From: Henricia sp. BOLD:AAB3569
Lineage: Eukaryota; Echinodermata; Asteroidea; Spinulosida; Echinasteridae
Direction of reading: 5' to 3'
Length of the DNA stretch: 64,000 bases
Assembly: GCA_037783545.1 (NCBI GenBank)
Contig: JBBELK010000058.1
Coordinates: 2,356,001 to 2,420,000 of the forward strand
In this document: positions 27,058 to 39,300 of the stretch, in pieces
Numbering within the stretch: the stretch's first letter is position 1
How the letters are laid out: each line of letters starts with the position of its first letter
Notes under the pieces: generated by a model
Seen by the model: only the letters and a program-made list of their open reading frames with translations
What the model was told of the DNA's origin: nothing
Databases searched by the model: none
Position numbers and translations under genes: made by a program

Positions 27058-27280
27058 GTCCATTTTGCAAAGTGCCCGTCTAAAATCACACACTGCCCGT
27101 CTAAAATCACACACTGCCCGTCCACAAGACGGGTGGACAAGTGGCTAGATGAAACAGTGGCTGGAAGGGCATCAAGGGATGTACTCATATCTTCATAACG
27201 CTTGTCAATCAAAGAATAGTTACTTTGTTTTACATTTCATGGTTACTGGTGATAATCAAGTATGATGAACAGTTGGAAGT

Positions 27281-27347
27281 TTATGTTGGGCGGGCTGGCA
27301 CAGACGGCCGGCCTGGAATGGGCGGTGCTGCAGAACCTGCTGGCCGC
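27281..27347 (-). CDS. dnm: Dynamin exon 19 (C terminus)
   Basis: Residues 823-844, [20 protein letters not shown] then T and stop TAA at 27283-27281. Acceptor TTATTTTTGCAG. Found by phase match to exon 18 and proline-rich content. Confidence 0.88.
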
Positions 27348-30300
27348 CTGCAAAAATAAATAAAATATAAAACAGTGCTTGAAATACCCACTGGACCGAG
27401 GCCAGTAATTTAAGCCTCGGTCTAGTGCTTTCTCTACCGTACTAGACCAGTGGTCCAGTGCATTTTTAAACTAACGAACAGTAAATCCACGTTCTTTGTG
27501 GCTTTGGTCTTGTAAAAATAGCGACGGTCCAGTAAATGATTTAAGCTAATAACCCTGTGGTCTAGCAGATTTGTTCATGAAATTCGAGCCCTGTAAAAGC
27601 TTAATTTGTGTTTAAGTTTAGACATTTCCCAAGCTTCAATGTGCCATCCATATGATCTAATTTACATGGTTCTTGACTTGCAATGGACACTACTATGCAA
27701 GACTAGTTGTCAAAAAAGGTAAAGGTAAAGTTATTTCAGGAGCCTGCTGGCTTTAATGACAATGCAGTACTTATCCTCGGATTGTATGGTATGGAGTGAC
27801 TAGGAGCATTGCTACTCCCCCTGGATGTGATACTAGTCCATCACATGTTTACCCCCAGCAGTTAGTTGGGTTTCCCCAACAGGTCATTAGTTTCCATATC
27901 GTGGAGTGACTAGAAGCATTGCTACTCCCCCTGGATGGGATGCCAGTCCATCATAGGTTTTCCCCAAGTAGTTTCGATGAAGATTAGAATCTCTTCATTC
28001 AATGAGGTCGCTTAACTTCACAAACCAATTTTGCAATGCAAATGCTTGGCAGGCCTAGTCACGCATGTGCATCAAGCTTCTGGTAAGCATTATTTTTTGA
28101 TGTGCTGCTCATATTTGGACATCGTAATTGAAAACCACAGAGAGCACTCGGAGTGTAAGACGCTTAACATTTAACGTTGCATATATGCGACCAGGGGCCA
28201 ATTTCATAAAGCCGTTTAGCACAAAAATTTGCTTAATCCAAAATTTGTTTGCTTCATAAAAATGGGTTTATAGTCAAAATTGTAAGTCAACTTGTGTTCT
28301 TAGCAAGAATAGCCGATATTCTTGTGAAGAACACAAGTTGACACGTAATTTTAACTATTAACCCATTTTTATGAAGTCAACAATATTTTTATTAAGCAAA
28401 TTTTTTGCTAAACAGCTTTATGAATTTGGCCTCAGGCCATCATGGATTCACACAGCTTAATTTGATCTTTGTTGGCGGTTGCCTCAAGTGAACAGTACCA
28501 CTCTTTGTTTGATCTTCGTTAAGTGAGATGTAAATGCACTCTTCATTGATGGGTAGGCCTAATCTTCGTTGAACGTTGTCTCAGAGAATATGAATGAAGG
28601 CTGCATTGATTCCTTACCTTGGGACTGATGGTGCATGCCTTGTTGGCATATCAGGCCTGCTTGGTATCATTGGGATAGGTGAAGCGCGTTGAGCAGCAGA
28701 GGGTGCTGCAGGTCCTGGCCTGGACAGTGGAGCTTGAGGGCCTGGTCTCCTGGATGCAGGAGCACTGCCACTAGATGCTGGTGCCGGCCTGTATAAGGCA
28801 ACAAATAAACACCAAACCATCTAATAATCGTCTTGAATCTTCCTACATGGCAGAACTGTAGACTACTGGTGAGGTGCTTTTGGGCCCTCGAATAGAAAAC
28901 TGTAAGAGGTTGTGAATGTGCCGCGATAATTTTCTTTGGAAATTCAGCATCCCCACTCACTGCAGATGATTTTTCATGGCAAGGTGGGAATTTTCTTGAT
29001 GAAGGGCAGGGTTGTCCACTAGTCGCCGTCTTGTCCGAGCATGCTGCACAGCACCCTCAAATGGCCAACAGTGACCAACCCAAGGTTTGCCATGCGAGGA
29101 TGCTGCTTGAAACGGATGCATATATACAAGGATGCATATGCAACTGGGGTCACCGCTACAATGTGTGCTGAGTGAATGATAATGACGCCAGTGGCTGGTG
29201 GATAATTTCATTTTGAAATGACTCAGCCTTACTTTTAAAGTGTTTCTAGAGGGGAAGATTTATTATTTTTGTCTAGACGGCCAATTGTTTTTGTCCGAAT
29301 GCTAACATCACCTCTATTGATTTTGTGCGGACAAAACAGCGAGTGGAAAATGGACTTCCTTTTAAAAAACATCTATGGGAGGATTGCAGAAGGGCACTTA
29401 GGCCAAGACCAGAGGCCAATTTCACAAGACAATTTGGCGTAGACTTTGTTAACATGTTGATGTCTGTAACTGAATGGAGTGGACTTACCCATTAGCAAAC
29501 AGCTTGATCAAGTCATCGTTGTCGACTGGTGGAGGTAGCGGAACAGACTTTGTTGACATGTTGATGCCTGTGACTGAATGGACCGGACTTACCCATTAGC
29601 AAACAGCTTGATCAAGTCATCGTTGTCGACTGGTGGAGGTAGCGGAACAGCCTTTGTTGAGATGTTGATGTCTGTGACTGAATGGACTGGACTTACCCAT
29701 TAGCAAACAGCTTGATCAAGTCATCGTTGTCGACTGGTGGAGGTAGCGGAACAGCCTTTGTTGAGATGTTGATGTCTGTGACTGAATGGAGTGGACTTAC
29801 CCATTAGCAAACGGCTTGATCAAGTCATCGTTGTCGCCCGGGGGGAGGTAGGGGAACAGACTTTGTTGACATGTTGATGTCTGTGACTGAATGGAGTGGA
29901 CTTACCCATTAGCAAACGGCTTGATCAAGTCATCGTTGTCGACTGGTGGAGGGAGCGGCACAGCCTTTGTTGTGATGTTGATGTCTCCGATGATCTTCAG
30001 AGCTTCCTTGGTGGTAGTGTACATCTTCAGCATTTCTTCTCGTCGCTGAGCTTCTTCCTGGGATTCCTCCATCAATGAATCCTACAAATATGAGGCCGTC
30101 CAAAATTGTCAACATTTTCACGATCATACAAGAGTAGTATTTTTCAAGATAAATCCCTTCCACCGAAAGAGTACTTTTTTTCTGTCAGTTCCAGGAAATG
30201 TCAACTTTTTACAGCACCTCTCTCTCTCCATTTGTACGCTTTGTACAATTTTGGACAGCCCCTAACCAAGTTAATAGTGAGCTTTCGATTGGACGACGGA

Positions 30301-33300
30301 GAGGAACATGACTGTGGAAAATCTGACCGCGACAACGTCGTTGCACGAAATGTTCCGTCCTACTTTGACTTTCACGATGACTTGTGATCAGTCATGTGAT
30401 CATAAAAATGTGTTGTTGAAGGTCAAACGTTGCCACAACATTGATTTGCCCCAACTACCGTCCTAGAAATCAGACGACGACGACATGGCAAAGTCGACGC
30501 ATGCGCAGATGACTTGGGATGGCACTTCACCCGGCGTGGAATCATCCGTCGTGCAAATCGAAAAACTCTCTTATATCACAACTACTGAGCCTTCTGACCA
30601 AAAGTTTGAGGAGGCTGAGAGATTTAACATTTTACTGGTCAGTAACATGTATGAACACCTCTTGTGGCAAGGCCGACTACACCGGCCTCCGTAAGAGCTG
30701 GCGAGGCACGGTGGGCCACTCTGGATGAAGTGCCTTCCTGAACTCCTGCACTTCCAGGGCTGTTTGTGAGATGAACAGCTCTAGAGGTCAGTTCATCCCA
30801 TACAGTTTCTGATTAATTGCAATCTCCGTTGTGAAATTATTCGAACCGGCCATTAAACACCGGCTAGCTCGGTGATCGAGTGGTTAAGACGTCCGTCTTG
30901 TTTGCAGGAGGTCGTGGGTTAGAGTCACACCCGAGCACGCTATGAAGTTTTTCATAGTGTCTCGGGAAAGCACCAAGTATACAGTGTTAATAATTATGTC
31001 GGGTAAGGGCACTAAACAAACCCTAATTAACATTCAGTCTCCCCAACGCAAGCTAAATTAGTTTCAGGTTGAAAACCAAACAAAATTGCTTTTTTAACAG
31101 CCCTTAACTGCAGGATTCTTCCAGAAACAATAACAAATATCACATTATTGTGGTTATCTCTTTGCTCAAATTTGTTCTCTTGGACCTGGATGAAATCACT
31201 GAAGCAGGACTGTCTTGAAAGTGATTCCAAAGTGTTTGGTAATTGCCTTACCTGGTCGCCAGTTGAGTAAAGATGAGCCAGTAATTCACACAGGATGAAG
31301 TCTTTCGCCTGAAAGTACGAACAATCAAATGTTACAAATCATGTTAACTCTAAAAGTGCCAGACTTTTCGCGTTTTTTGTAATTCTTTGAAATTCTGTAA
31401 AAATAAATAAATAAGTTGTACTCATCAAACGTATTGTATATCGTTTTTTTTTATAGATTCTAGAATCGATGGTATTGTTTTATTGAGTGATAAATATCAA
31501 TCTTTTTCACTATCCGAATCCGACAAATACTCAAAAACGTCCTCCGCGGAGAAGCGAATGCATTTTACTATGGGCGCCGCCATCTTAGCTGCTTAGAACT
31601 GCTCCGACTTTGCACCCTCTCGATGAGCTCCGAAGTCGTACCTCGATGATATTGCATATTATGATAGATCAATGCGCCCTCTAGCGATATTTTTAGGTCG
31701 TACGTGTATAGCGTTTGGCGTTTTTGAAGAAAAACATTTTAAAAACGGGATTGTACATGGACGACATTGGCACTTTCAGAGTACATACGAAAGATCGTAC
31801 TAGTACGGCCTTGGCACTGAAAGAGTTAAAACATGCAAGGAAATCAAACCCCGACAGTTTGGTCCCGACAGTATTTCCATTTTTGTTCGCGACTTCTTGG
31901 GACACGTAATATGTGTTCATTGGCAAGCCATGTCCATCGTATAGGCACCTACAAACACAGGGAAAGGCTTTGAATCTTCACAGAGAAAGATTCCCAAAAG
32001 ATAACCGTCATGTTAAATGCCATACTTACGTCATTGATAGTGGTATGCATGCAGGTTTTGGGCACGAGGTCTCGAATCTGTTTGCCAACAATCCTCATGT
32101 AGGAGTCCACAAGATTACGGATGGTTTCAACCTGTCGCTCCAGCTGGGGGTCCATTGAGCACATGTTGTCACCACTCGTCTAGGTGTGAAGGAAGACAAG
32201 TGGGATCTTAAATCTTACTTATGTCGACACTGAGATGTTTTTAGTTCGAATTCAGAAGGATTATTGTGGGAACATGTGTGGTCTAGTGGGTATAGACCAA
32301 TCCGGTAATTAAGGTCTCCTTCCCTGTATATCCGCAATAGCAGGGGGGAATCCACTGCATGGACTGTGCATTTTGTGTTGCTGCTAGAATGAATAGCGCT
32401 CATCCATTACATGCACGCGACGCGCCCTCTTGGCGTACACAATCCTACAAAGACGCGCAACTTGTTCTAAGTAAACAAATGCAATTTCAGCAACAGCAAA
32501 ATACAGTTCATTTAATGGAAGCCCCCCAGCTATGGCTCTCGGATTGGTGTATACAGCCATGCTTATCATTGAGAGGTTGTGCGATCGAGCCTCACAAGTG
32601 CCAACGTGTTTGTGTCTGTGGGTAAGACACTTAATCTTAATTGCCTTGTTAACCTGAGCAATATTTTGGGCACCTGGGAGAATGCCACAATCTAAGTGCT
32701 GATTAACCAGGCAGCCACATAGTTGAAGCGAAATAGTTCTGGTGATTTTCTGATGGCAGCAGTAATAATAGCAACAGTGCCAGGAGTTATTATTATTATC
32801 ATTGTTATGATAAACTTACTCCATCCTCGCTTTCATTTTCATCCTTGATACGCTCTGGGTAGACGCCAGCGCGCAGGAACGACGCTTTCCAACTATCTAT
32901 GTCTTCAGAGGTATCGCATGATAGCTCAAGTTGCTTGAAGTCCTTGTAGACATTCCTGGTAGCACACACAAAGAAGAAAATGGAGATATCAATTATTAAG
33001 TCTCTCAACAAAAAACACAAATTACATTCTGACCAGAACATTGAGGAGGCCAAGAGATGTAACGTTTTATCGGTGTTGTGGTAAGGCCGACTGCATCAAC
33101 ATCCCCAAAGAGCTGCTGAGACAGGGTGTGCCACTCTGCCAAGCACCTCCCCGAGCTCCTGCACTTAGAGGGCTCAGGGCTTCCCCATAACTTTTTTAAC
33201 ACTGGCCACCCGGACCACTGTGGTCACATCTTGACTGGTCAGCCAGCATCTTGAGTGGTCCTCCATTTTTTACATGTAATTTTTACATGTAAAAAATGCC

Positions 33301-36300
33301 ACCCTTGATGCGCTTGTGGGTACTTTGTTTTGAAGAACTGAAGTTCCAGGTTATCTTGACTGGTCCACCCAGACTTTTTGAACAGTGTTTTGACAGGTCC
33401 GCGAGAGTTTTTACTGGCATTTGACCACCGGACCACTGTTGTGTTCGAGCCCTGGGGCTGCTCGGGAGATGTTCAGCTTCAAAGGCCAGCTTATCCTACG
33501 CAAATTTAATTGGGCTGAAACCAAACAAAATGTTTTTTTTTCTGAAAGCCTGGAAGTACAGAATTCTCCCTAAAATAGGAAACGTTGCAGTTCATTGCTG
33601 TGGGAATTGCTTTGTTCAAAAAGGTCCACTTGAACCTGGATGAAATCACTGAAGCAGAACAGTCTTGAAAGCGATTCCAAAGTGATTGGTCGATCAGTGC
33701 CTTGTTAACTACAAGTTCACTGGATTCAACAAAACTGTTCTGATCAAGAATAAATATTTTAAGAAAATTGCATTTATATTTGTGTATCAAACCGCCTACA
33801 TGTAACATGTTGACTTTTTACCTCTGATCCGGTAGGAAGATAGCAAACAGATGTCGTCGCGACATAAAACCCCCCTCTATGTCACGAAGCCTTAAGCCGT
33901 CCAGTTGAAGCATGTATTTTTTGTCTTTTTCCTAAATAAAAAGAAGTACAATCTCTAAGCATTGTCAGAATCACATCTGTCACTTTGTGTCGACTTTTCT
34001 CAATCCACTTTCTTATTTGATTAATTTGTCCAGATTTGTATCAAATTAATTCACCCGGGCTGTCCCTGGGTCATTATCCCTAACAAAATTCACATATTCA
34101 TACTTAATAATTGGAGCAAACCCGGCAGGGGTTTGGGTCATATCTTAAGTGATCTCTGGGAAAAGTGATTATCTCATTTAACGGCTTATCTCTCTGTAGG
34201 GCTTGTTAAGCTCACATGATAGCCAATCCTAATCAGTGAGAAACTGCAGTACCGTGTTTTGAGACCACCCGTTGGATTTGTAGCTTAATTGATCACGTAA
34301 CAAATGACGTCACTTCCTACAAATTGTCACGTGCATCAGGATTTTAAGCGTAATTTTTTGTGACGCTCTCCAGTTGCACCGTATTTCGAACAAATTTCGA
34401 GCAACACGCATGCGTGTTTGTAACATTTTCCCAGGGTGTGCGTGCGAGTACTTGATGGCGTTTAATACGCAGTAGCATTTTTCCTATGAAGATGGCGTAT
34501 GTGAGAGTGTTCAATTGGTAGGGCATCTACACGATAAGCAGAAGGTCTGCAGTTCAAATCCCATTGCAGCCAAGTATTTTTCACTGCATCCAGGTTTCCC
34601 AAACTCAGAAATTTGTCAAAATATCAAATAATTCACATGTATACCTCATTGTCTTTGAACCAGGACAGGCTCTCTGCCGTCAGCACAAACCAATAGTCCT
34701 TGGAGCCTCCCTTCATGAAGCCGATGTTGTGCAAGTTCATGTAGCCTTTGCGGATAACCTTAATGGACACAAATTGAGAAACATTCAGTAAAAAATGCTT
34801 CTGATTAGGCTCAATGACAATATGCATAATTAAAGAACCTGACCATTAATATATGCGACATGTCACGATGAAATGAGCGTAAAGTTGCACTCCGCTATGT
34901 CCTATAACAACCGTTCAGAGTCAAAAATTAAAGGGAGGTCAGTTTTGGTGTTTTGTAATATTTGGAAAGAGTAAGTTTTTAGCGTCATCAAACAATTAAA
35001 AACATCATTTTCAGACCAATTTTGACGCTAACTCTCTACGTGGCTCGTAAGAAATTTTGTTTGAATATTTACCGGTAAAGGTTTGAACACTACCACTTCT
35101 CCAAGCTGTGTTGCATTGGGGAATAGTTTTACCTTATGTATTATACCATTGAAAAGCTCTTTTTTTTGCTAATTTCAAAAATAGCAATATCCAATTTTTG
35201 AAAATTCTGACTGTGTGCTTATTTCGTTGTGACAGGTCACATATAATAAGCACTGTAGACGTATTTCAGAGAAGTAGGATGTTGAAAGCCGACATTTAAT
35301 TTTTCGAAGGGTAAATGGTTTTAGATAGCGGTTTAAGAAAAACATACCAAAAAAACAGTTACACATCACACCACCAAAATAACAATGACCCAAGCAGCAA
35401 CTGAACATTAAAGGCAGTATACAAGATTGGTATCTCTAAAATCAGAAATGTTCACAGATTTACGCCTAACTTAAGCTATTAAAACATGATGACCGTAGAA
35501 AACTTCTTCTGAAGTGCTATAGTCTTTGAGAAATGAGCAAAAGAAATAGTTTTCTTCTCATTAGACGAAAATTAATTCGCCCCAAAATGGTTTTGGGGCG
35601 AAATGACTGCAAACCCTTTTTTGACTGTTTTCTCAAAAGTTAGACGAAGTACGGAGCTGGTTTTTGCTCAGGTTGGTTTTAATCATGCATATCTTCAATC
35701 ACACAGGGGGATGAAACTATTTGTAACAGTTTACCAATCATGTATACTATCTTTAAATGAAAAATAAAGGTGCTCAAACATGTGTACAACATAAATGTAA
35801 GACCTATGCATTGAATCTTGTTAGGATGCAATTTGCTCAGCTTGTTAGTTAGATGTCAATTCACATTACTGTACATCAATTCACATGTAATGTATTTGTA
35901 TGTGGTTTGTCTTGTCAATGAAAATATAGGTCATGCCTGATTTAATCATCCTTTTGCATGTTTCACATTATGCAATGGAAAAAACGTATGGAACAAAATT
36001 GCAGTTAGTGACGTAGCATTTAATTTAAATGAATTAAATATTGAATGACAGGTGACCTACTATCATCCAATCAGATCACAAGGATCTACTTGGGCGTTAT
36101 ACAAAATCAAATATACTTTGGTCCACAAAGGGACTTCAGGAAGAATGAGAAAATGACTGGTATGACTGGGCCAAAAAGATGAAGGAATATAGCTGGTTTA
36201 TTGTTGTGTTTCACTATACAAAAATTGTTAAATTTATTGACCTTATTATAACACAACATATAGATCTATATAGGTCTTTTGGTGATCCAAACAATCTCTA

Positions 36301-39300
36301 GAATGATTCCGTGCACTTTGAAGTTGCTCGATGTGTTTCTACATGGAAAGGGCTGACTGGATTGGTCTATTCAGAAGGTAGCAGTTTTAAGACTATTAAA
36401 CTTAAAGGCACAGGCTTGTCAGCAATGCGCATGCGCCAAATTCGTGCCACGAAATACGCAGCTCCATGCCTTTGCTATGAAGTTGGCACATGCGCATTGC
36501 TGACGAGCTTGTGCCTTTAAGTACGTTTAAGCATGAGCTTTCGTAGCAGCAGCTAATTCATCAGATGCAATGAAAAGTGAAAGGATTTATAACAAAATGA
36601 GTTTTGGAGGACATTGAACATGAAATTGATCTTCGGCAATTTGGTAACATTAAAGGTGTTTCCACAGCTCATTATTTGGTAAGCCTGTTACATTTTCTTC
36701 ACCAGGGTGCTGACAGGATCAACAACATTGGCACAGTGGTTCTCACGGACTTCTCAAAAGCATTTGATACGGTGGACCATAGTTTGCTGATCCAAAAGTT
36801 TGTCAACTTGGGAGTCCGGGGAGCCATCGTGCCATGGTTGTCTGACATTGTCAGTAACAGACAACAGTGTGTAAGGTTTAACGGAGCTCTTTCTAAATAC
36901 AAAGTGTTGTCAGCAGGTTTACCACATGCAGGGTACGAAACTTGGGCCAATTGGCTTTCAAGTTCTCATTAATGATGCAGTCCGGGATAAACAACCAGGT
37001 ATTAGATGTTGGAAATACGTCGACGATCTGACTTTGGCAGAAAATCGTCTCCCGAGTGACCCAGGTTGTATTTGGGAAGAGCTTGATAATTTTGCTACTT
37101 GGTCAAATGATAATAAATTGGCTTTGAACCCAGCTAAATGCCAGGCCCTTCAAATATGTTCTAAGAAACGTATTCCTGCTTGTCCATATATGGTAATTGA
37201 GGATGTATCCCTTCAGGTCTTTACTTATGCTAAAGTTCTTGGTGTTTGGTTGCAGAACGATTTAAAATGGGGCACAAACATCTTAGAAATTGTTAAGAAG
37301 ACAAATCGGAAACTTTACATGCTTCGCACGTTGAACAAGTTTGGATTCAATGCCAATGAGTTGGTAACTGTTTACAAAGGCTATGTTCGCCCTTTGTTAG
37401 AGTACTGTGATGTGGTCTGGCATTCATCCATCTCTGCCGATCAGTGCAATATCTTGGAGCAGCTCCAGAAAAGGACTTGCAAGATAATTCTTGGTGTGAA
37501 TTATTGTAGTTATGTTGAAGCACTTGCAGGTTGTGGGCTTGAGTCTCTGTCTGCTAGGAGGGAGGATCATTGCCGCAAGTTCGCCGCAAGGCTCTCTCAG
37601 TCAGTGCGGACAAGTGACCTAACTCCTGCGAAACAGTAGTAAATTTATGACTTTTTATGCTCGGACTTGTCGGTTTCAACGTTGTTTAATATCATATTTT
37701 ATTCGGTTACTAAATGAATGATTTTAAGTGAGTGTCCGCATATGTATGTGCAATGTTTTATTGTCCTCGTTTTAATTTACTATTATGATATTTAGTGGTT
37801 CTTGGTAATTATTGTTTTAATTTTGGAGTAATTTGGATGTTTGTTTTTGTTTGTAAAAAAAAATCGTAATTTGGCCTTTGGGCTACGAGGATTTTTTATA
37901 ATAAAATGAAATGAAAATGATGAATTTGGTTTCCCAATTAGCTCGCGATTTCAATCCCCGCCATTTAGTACCTGGTTGATCTTTGCAGAAAGAGGATTAG
38001 TACCACGGTTACGCGGTGTTGCAGCGTTAGCACTAACCATTGATGATTGGGTAGAAAGAAAAACAAACTAAACAACCACAGACATATTAACCACTGCTCC
38101 ATAGAAACATTTGGGGAGATTAAAATTCGTTGAAGGTTCTGAGGGTTAATATTGTATTTCATTGATAGCTGTGAAAATCGAAGGTTAGGTATTAATGGTT
38201 ATCGAGTAAACTAACTTTCACAGTCATAAATGAAATTTTGGAAATGTTGGTTTCTAGATTTGAAGACAAATCTTCTATTTTTAATATGTTGCCAAATGTC
38301 CCTGCTATACATTTAATCCATTCCTCAATGCACCCTAAATTGGATATTGAGACGTGTTGCGATGCTCGGACATATTGCAATAATACGACACATCACTGTC
38401 ATGACGCACCACTGTTAGGACACATCTTGTGAGCCATTTCACAAAACATGTCACAAGGGCAATGCATTCATTTCCCAGTTTAGTGTAAATGGAGTTGTTG
38501 TAACATGCCTATTTTATGGCGGTTTTCTGCGCTATTACACAAAGGAAATGGCCATTGAGAACAATGCACAAATATAGCATGCAAACTTAAAGCCAAGTTC
38601 CCATATAATTGTAAAACGGTTGTGATGCGAAGATGCCACTGGCTATGCTAAAAGTTTATTGCAAACAGTTGGCAAAATTGAACTAGCTTCAGATTAAGTA
38701 TTTTTTCATGAAATAACGTACTTGGGCTGGTAAAAGTATTTCAGGGTTTGTGGGATCCATTTAGCAACAAGTAAAACCGTCAGAACCTTCAACGATTTGT
38801 GTCAGTAAACAGCATTAACAAGGTGCATTCCCATGCCAATTTGCCTACTGTCCTGGCATAGGTTACCTGATTGCCTAAATTTTTCTTCTCTCTGTTCACT
38901 GAAAACTGTTTTTCGGACCGGTTTTGAGCGCTGGAAGAGAGACAAGTGGTGACATTAAAAAGACACATTTAGCAAGCTAAATATATTATATGAAATCAGG
39001 GCTTGCATTTAGGCTAAAATTCTACTAGACCATACCTCTTGTGACTAAAACATTTCACTAAAAATCCATAAATGTTTTCAGTAGATCACAGCCATAAAAA
39101 TATACTTTTGCTGTACAATTGTAAAAATAAAAAGGACATGTTTCAAACAATTTGCATTCTTTACCTTTGAGATGTACCATTTTCAGGCGTGAGATTGGAG
39201 GAAAACAAAAATTCCGAAAGAAAAATCGGAAGGGGCGTTGCTTCTTTGGGGGAGAGGGGCGAGGGTGAGACGTAGAGACCACCATCGTACAAATTGCAAT

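Noticed and set aside
29440-29905. Functional duplicated exons in dynamin
   Set aside because: Joining from the acceptor-like sites shifts the frame and soon reaches a stop, and the gaps of 26 bases are too short for an intron.
30866-30945. Possible tRNA gene
   Set aside because: Pol III boxes are present but the cloverleaf is not convincing and the sequence sits within an interspersed repeat.
34494-34570. Possible tRNA gene
   Set aside because: The B-box side looks tRNA-like but no 5' acceptor strand pairs with the 3' end, and the flank is a repeat with a second copy near 46 kb.
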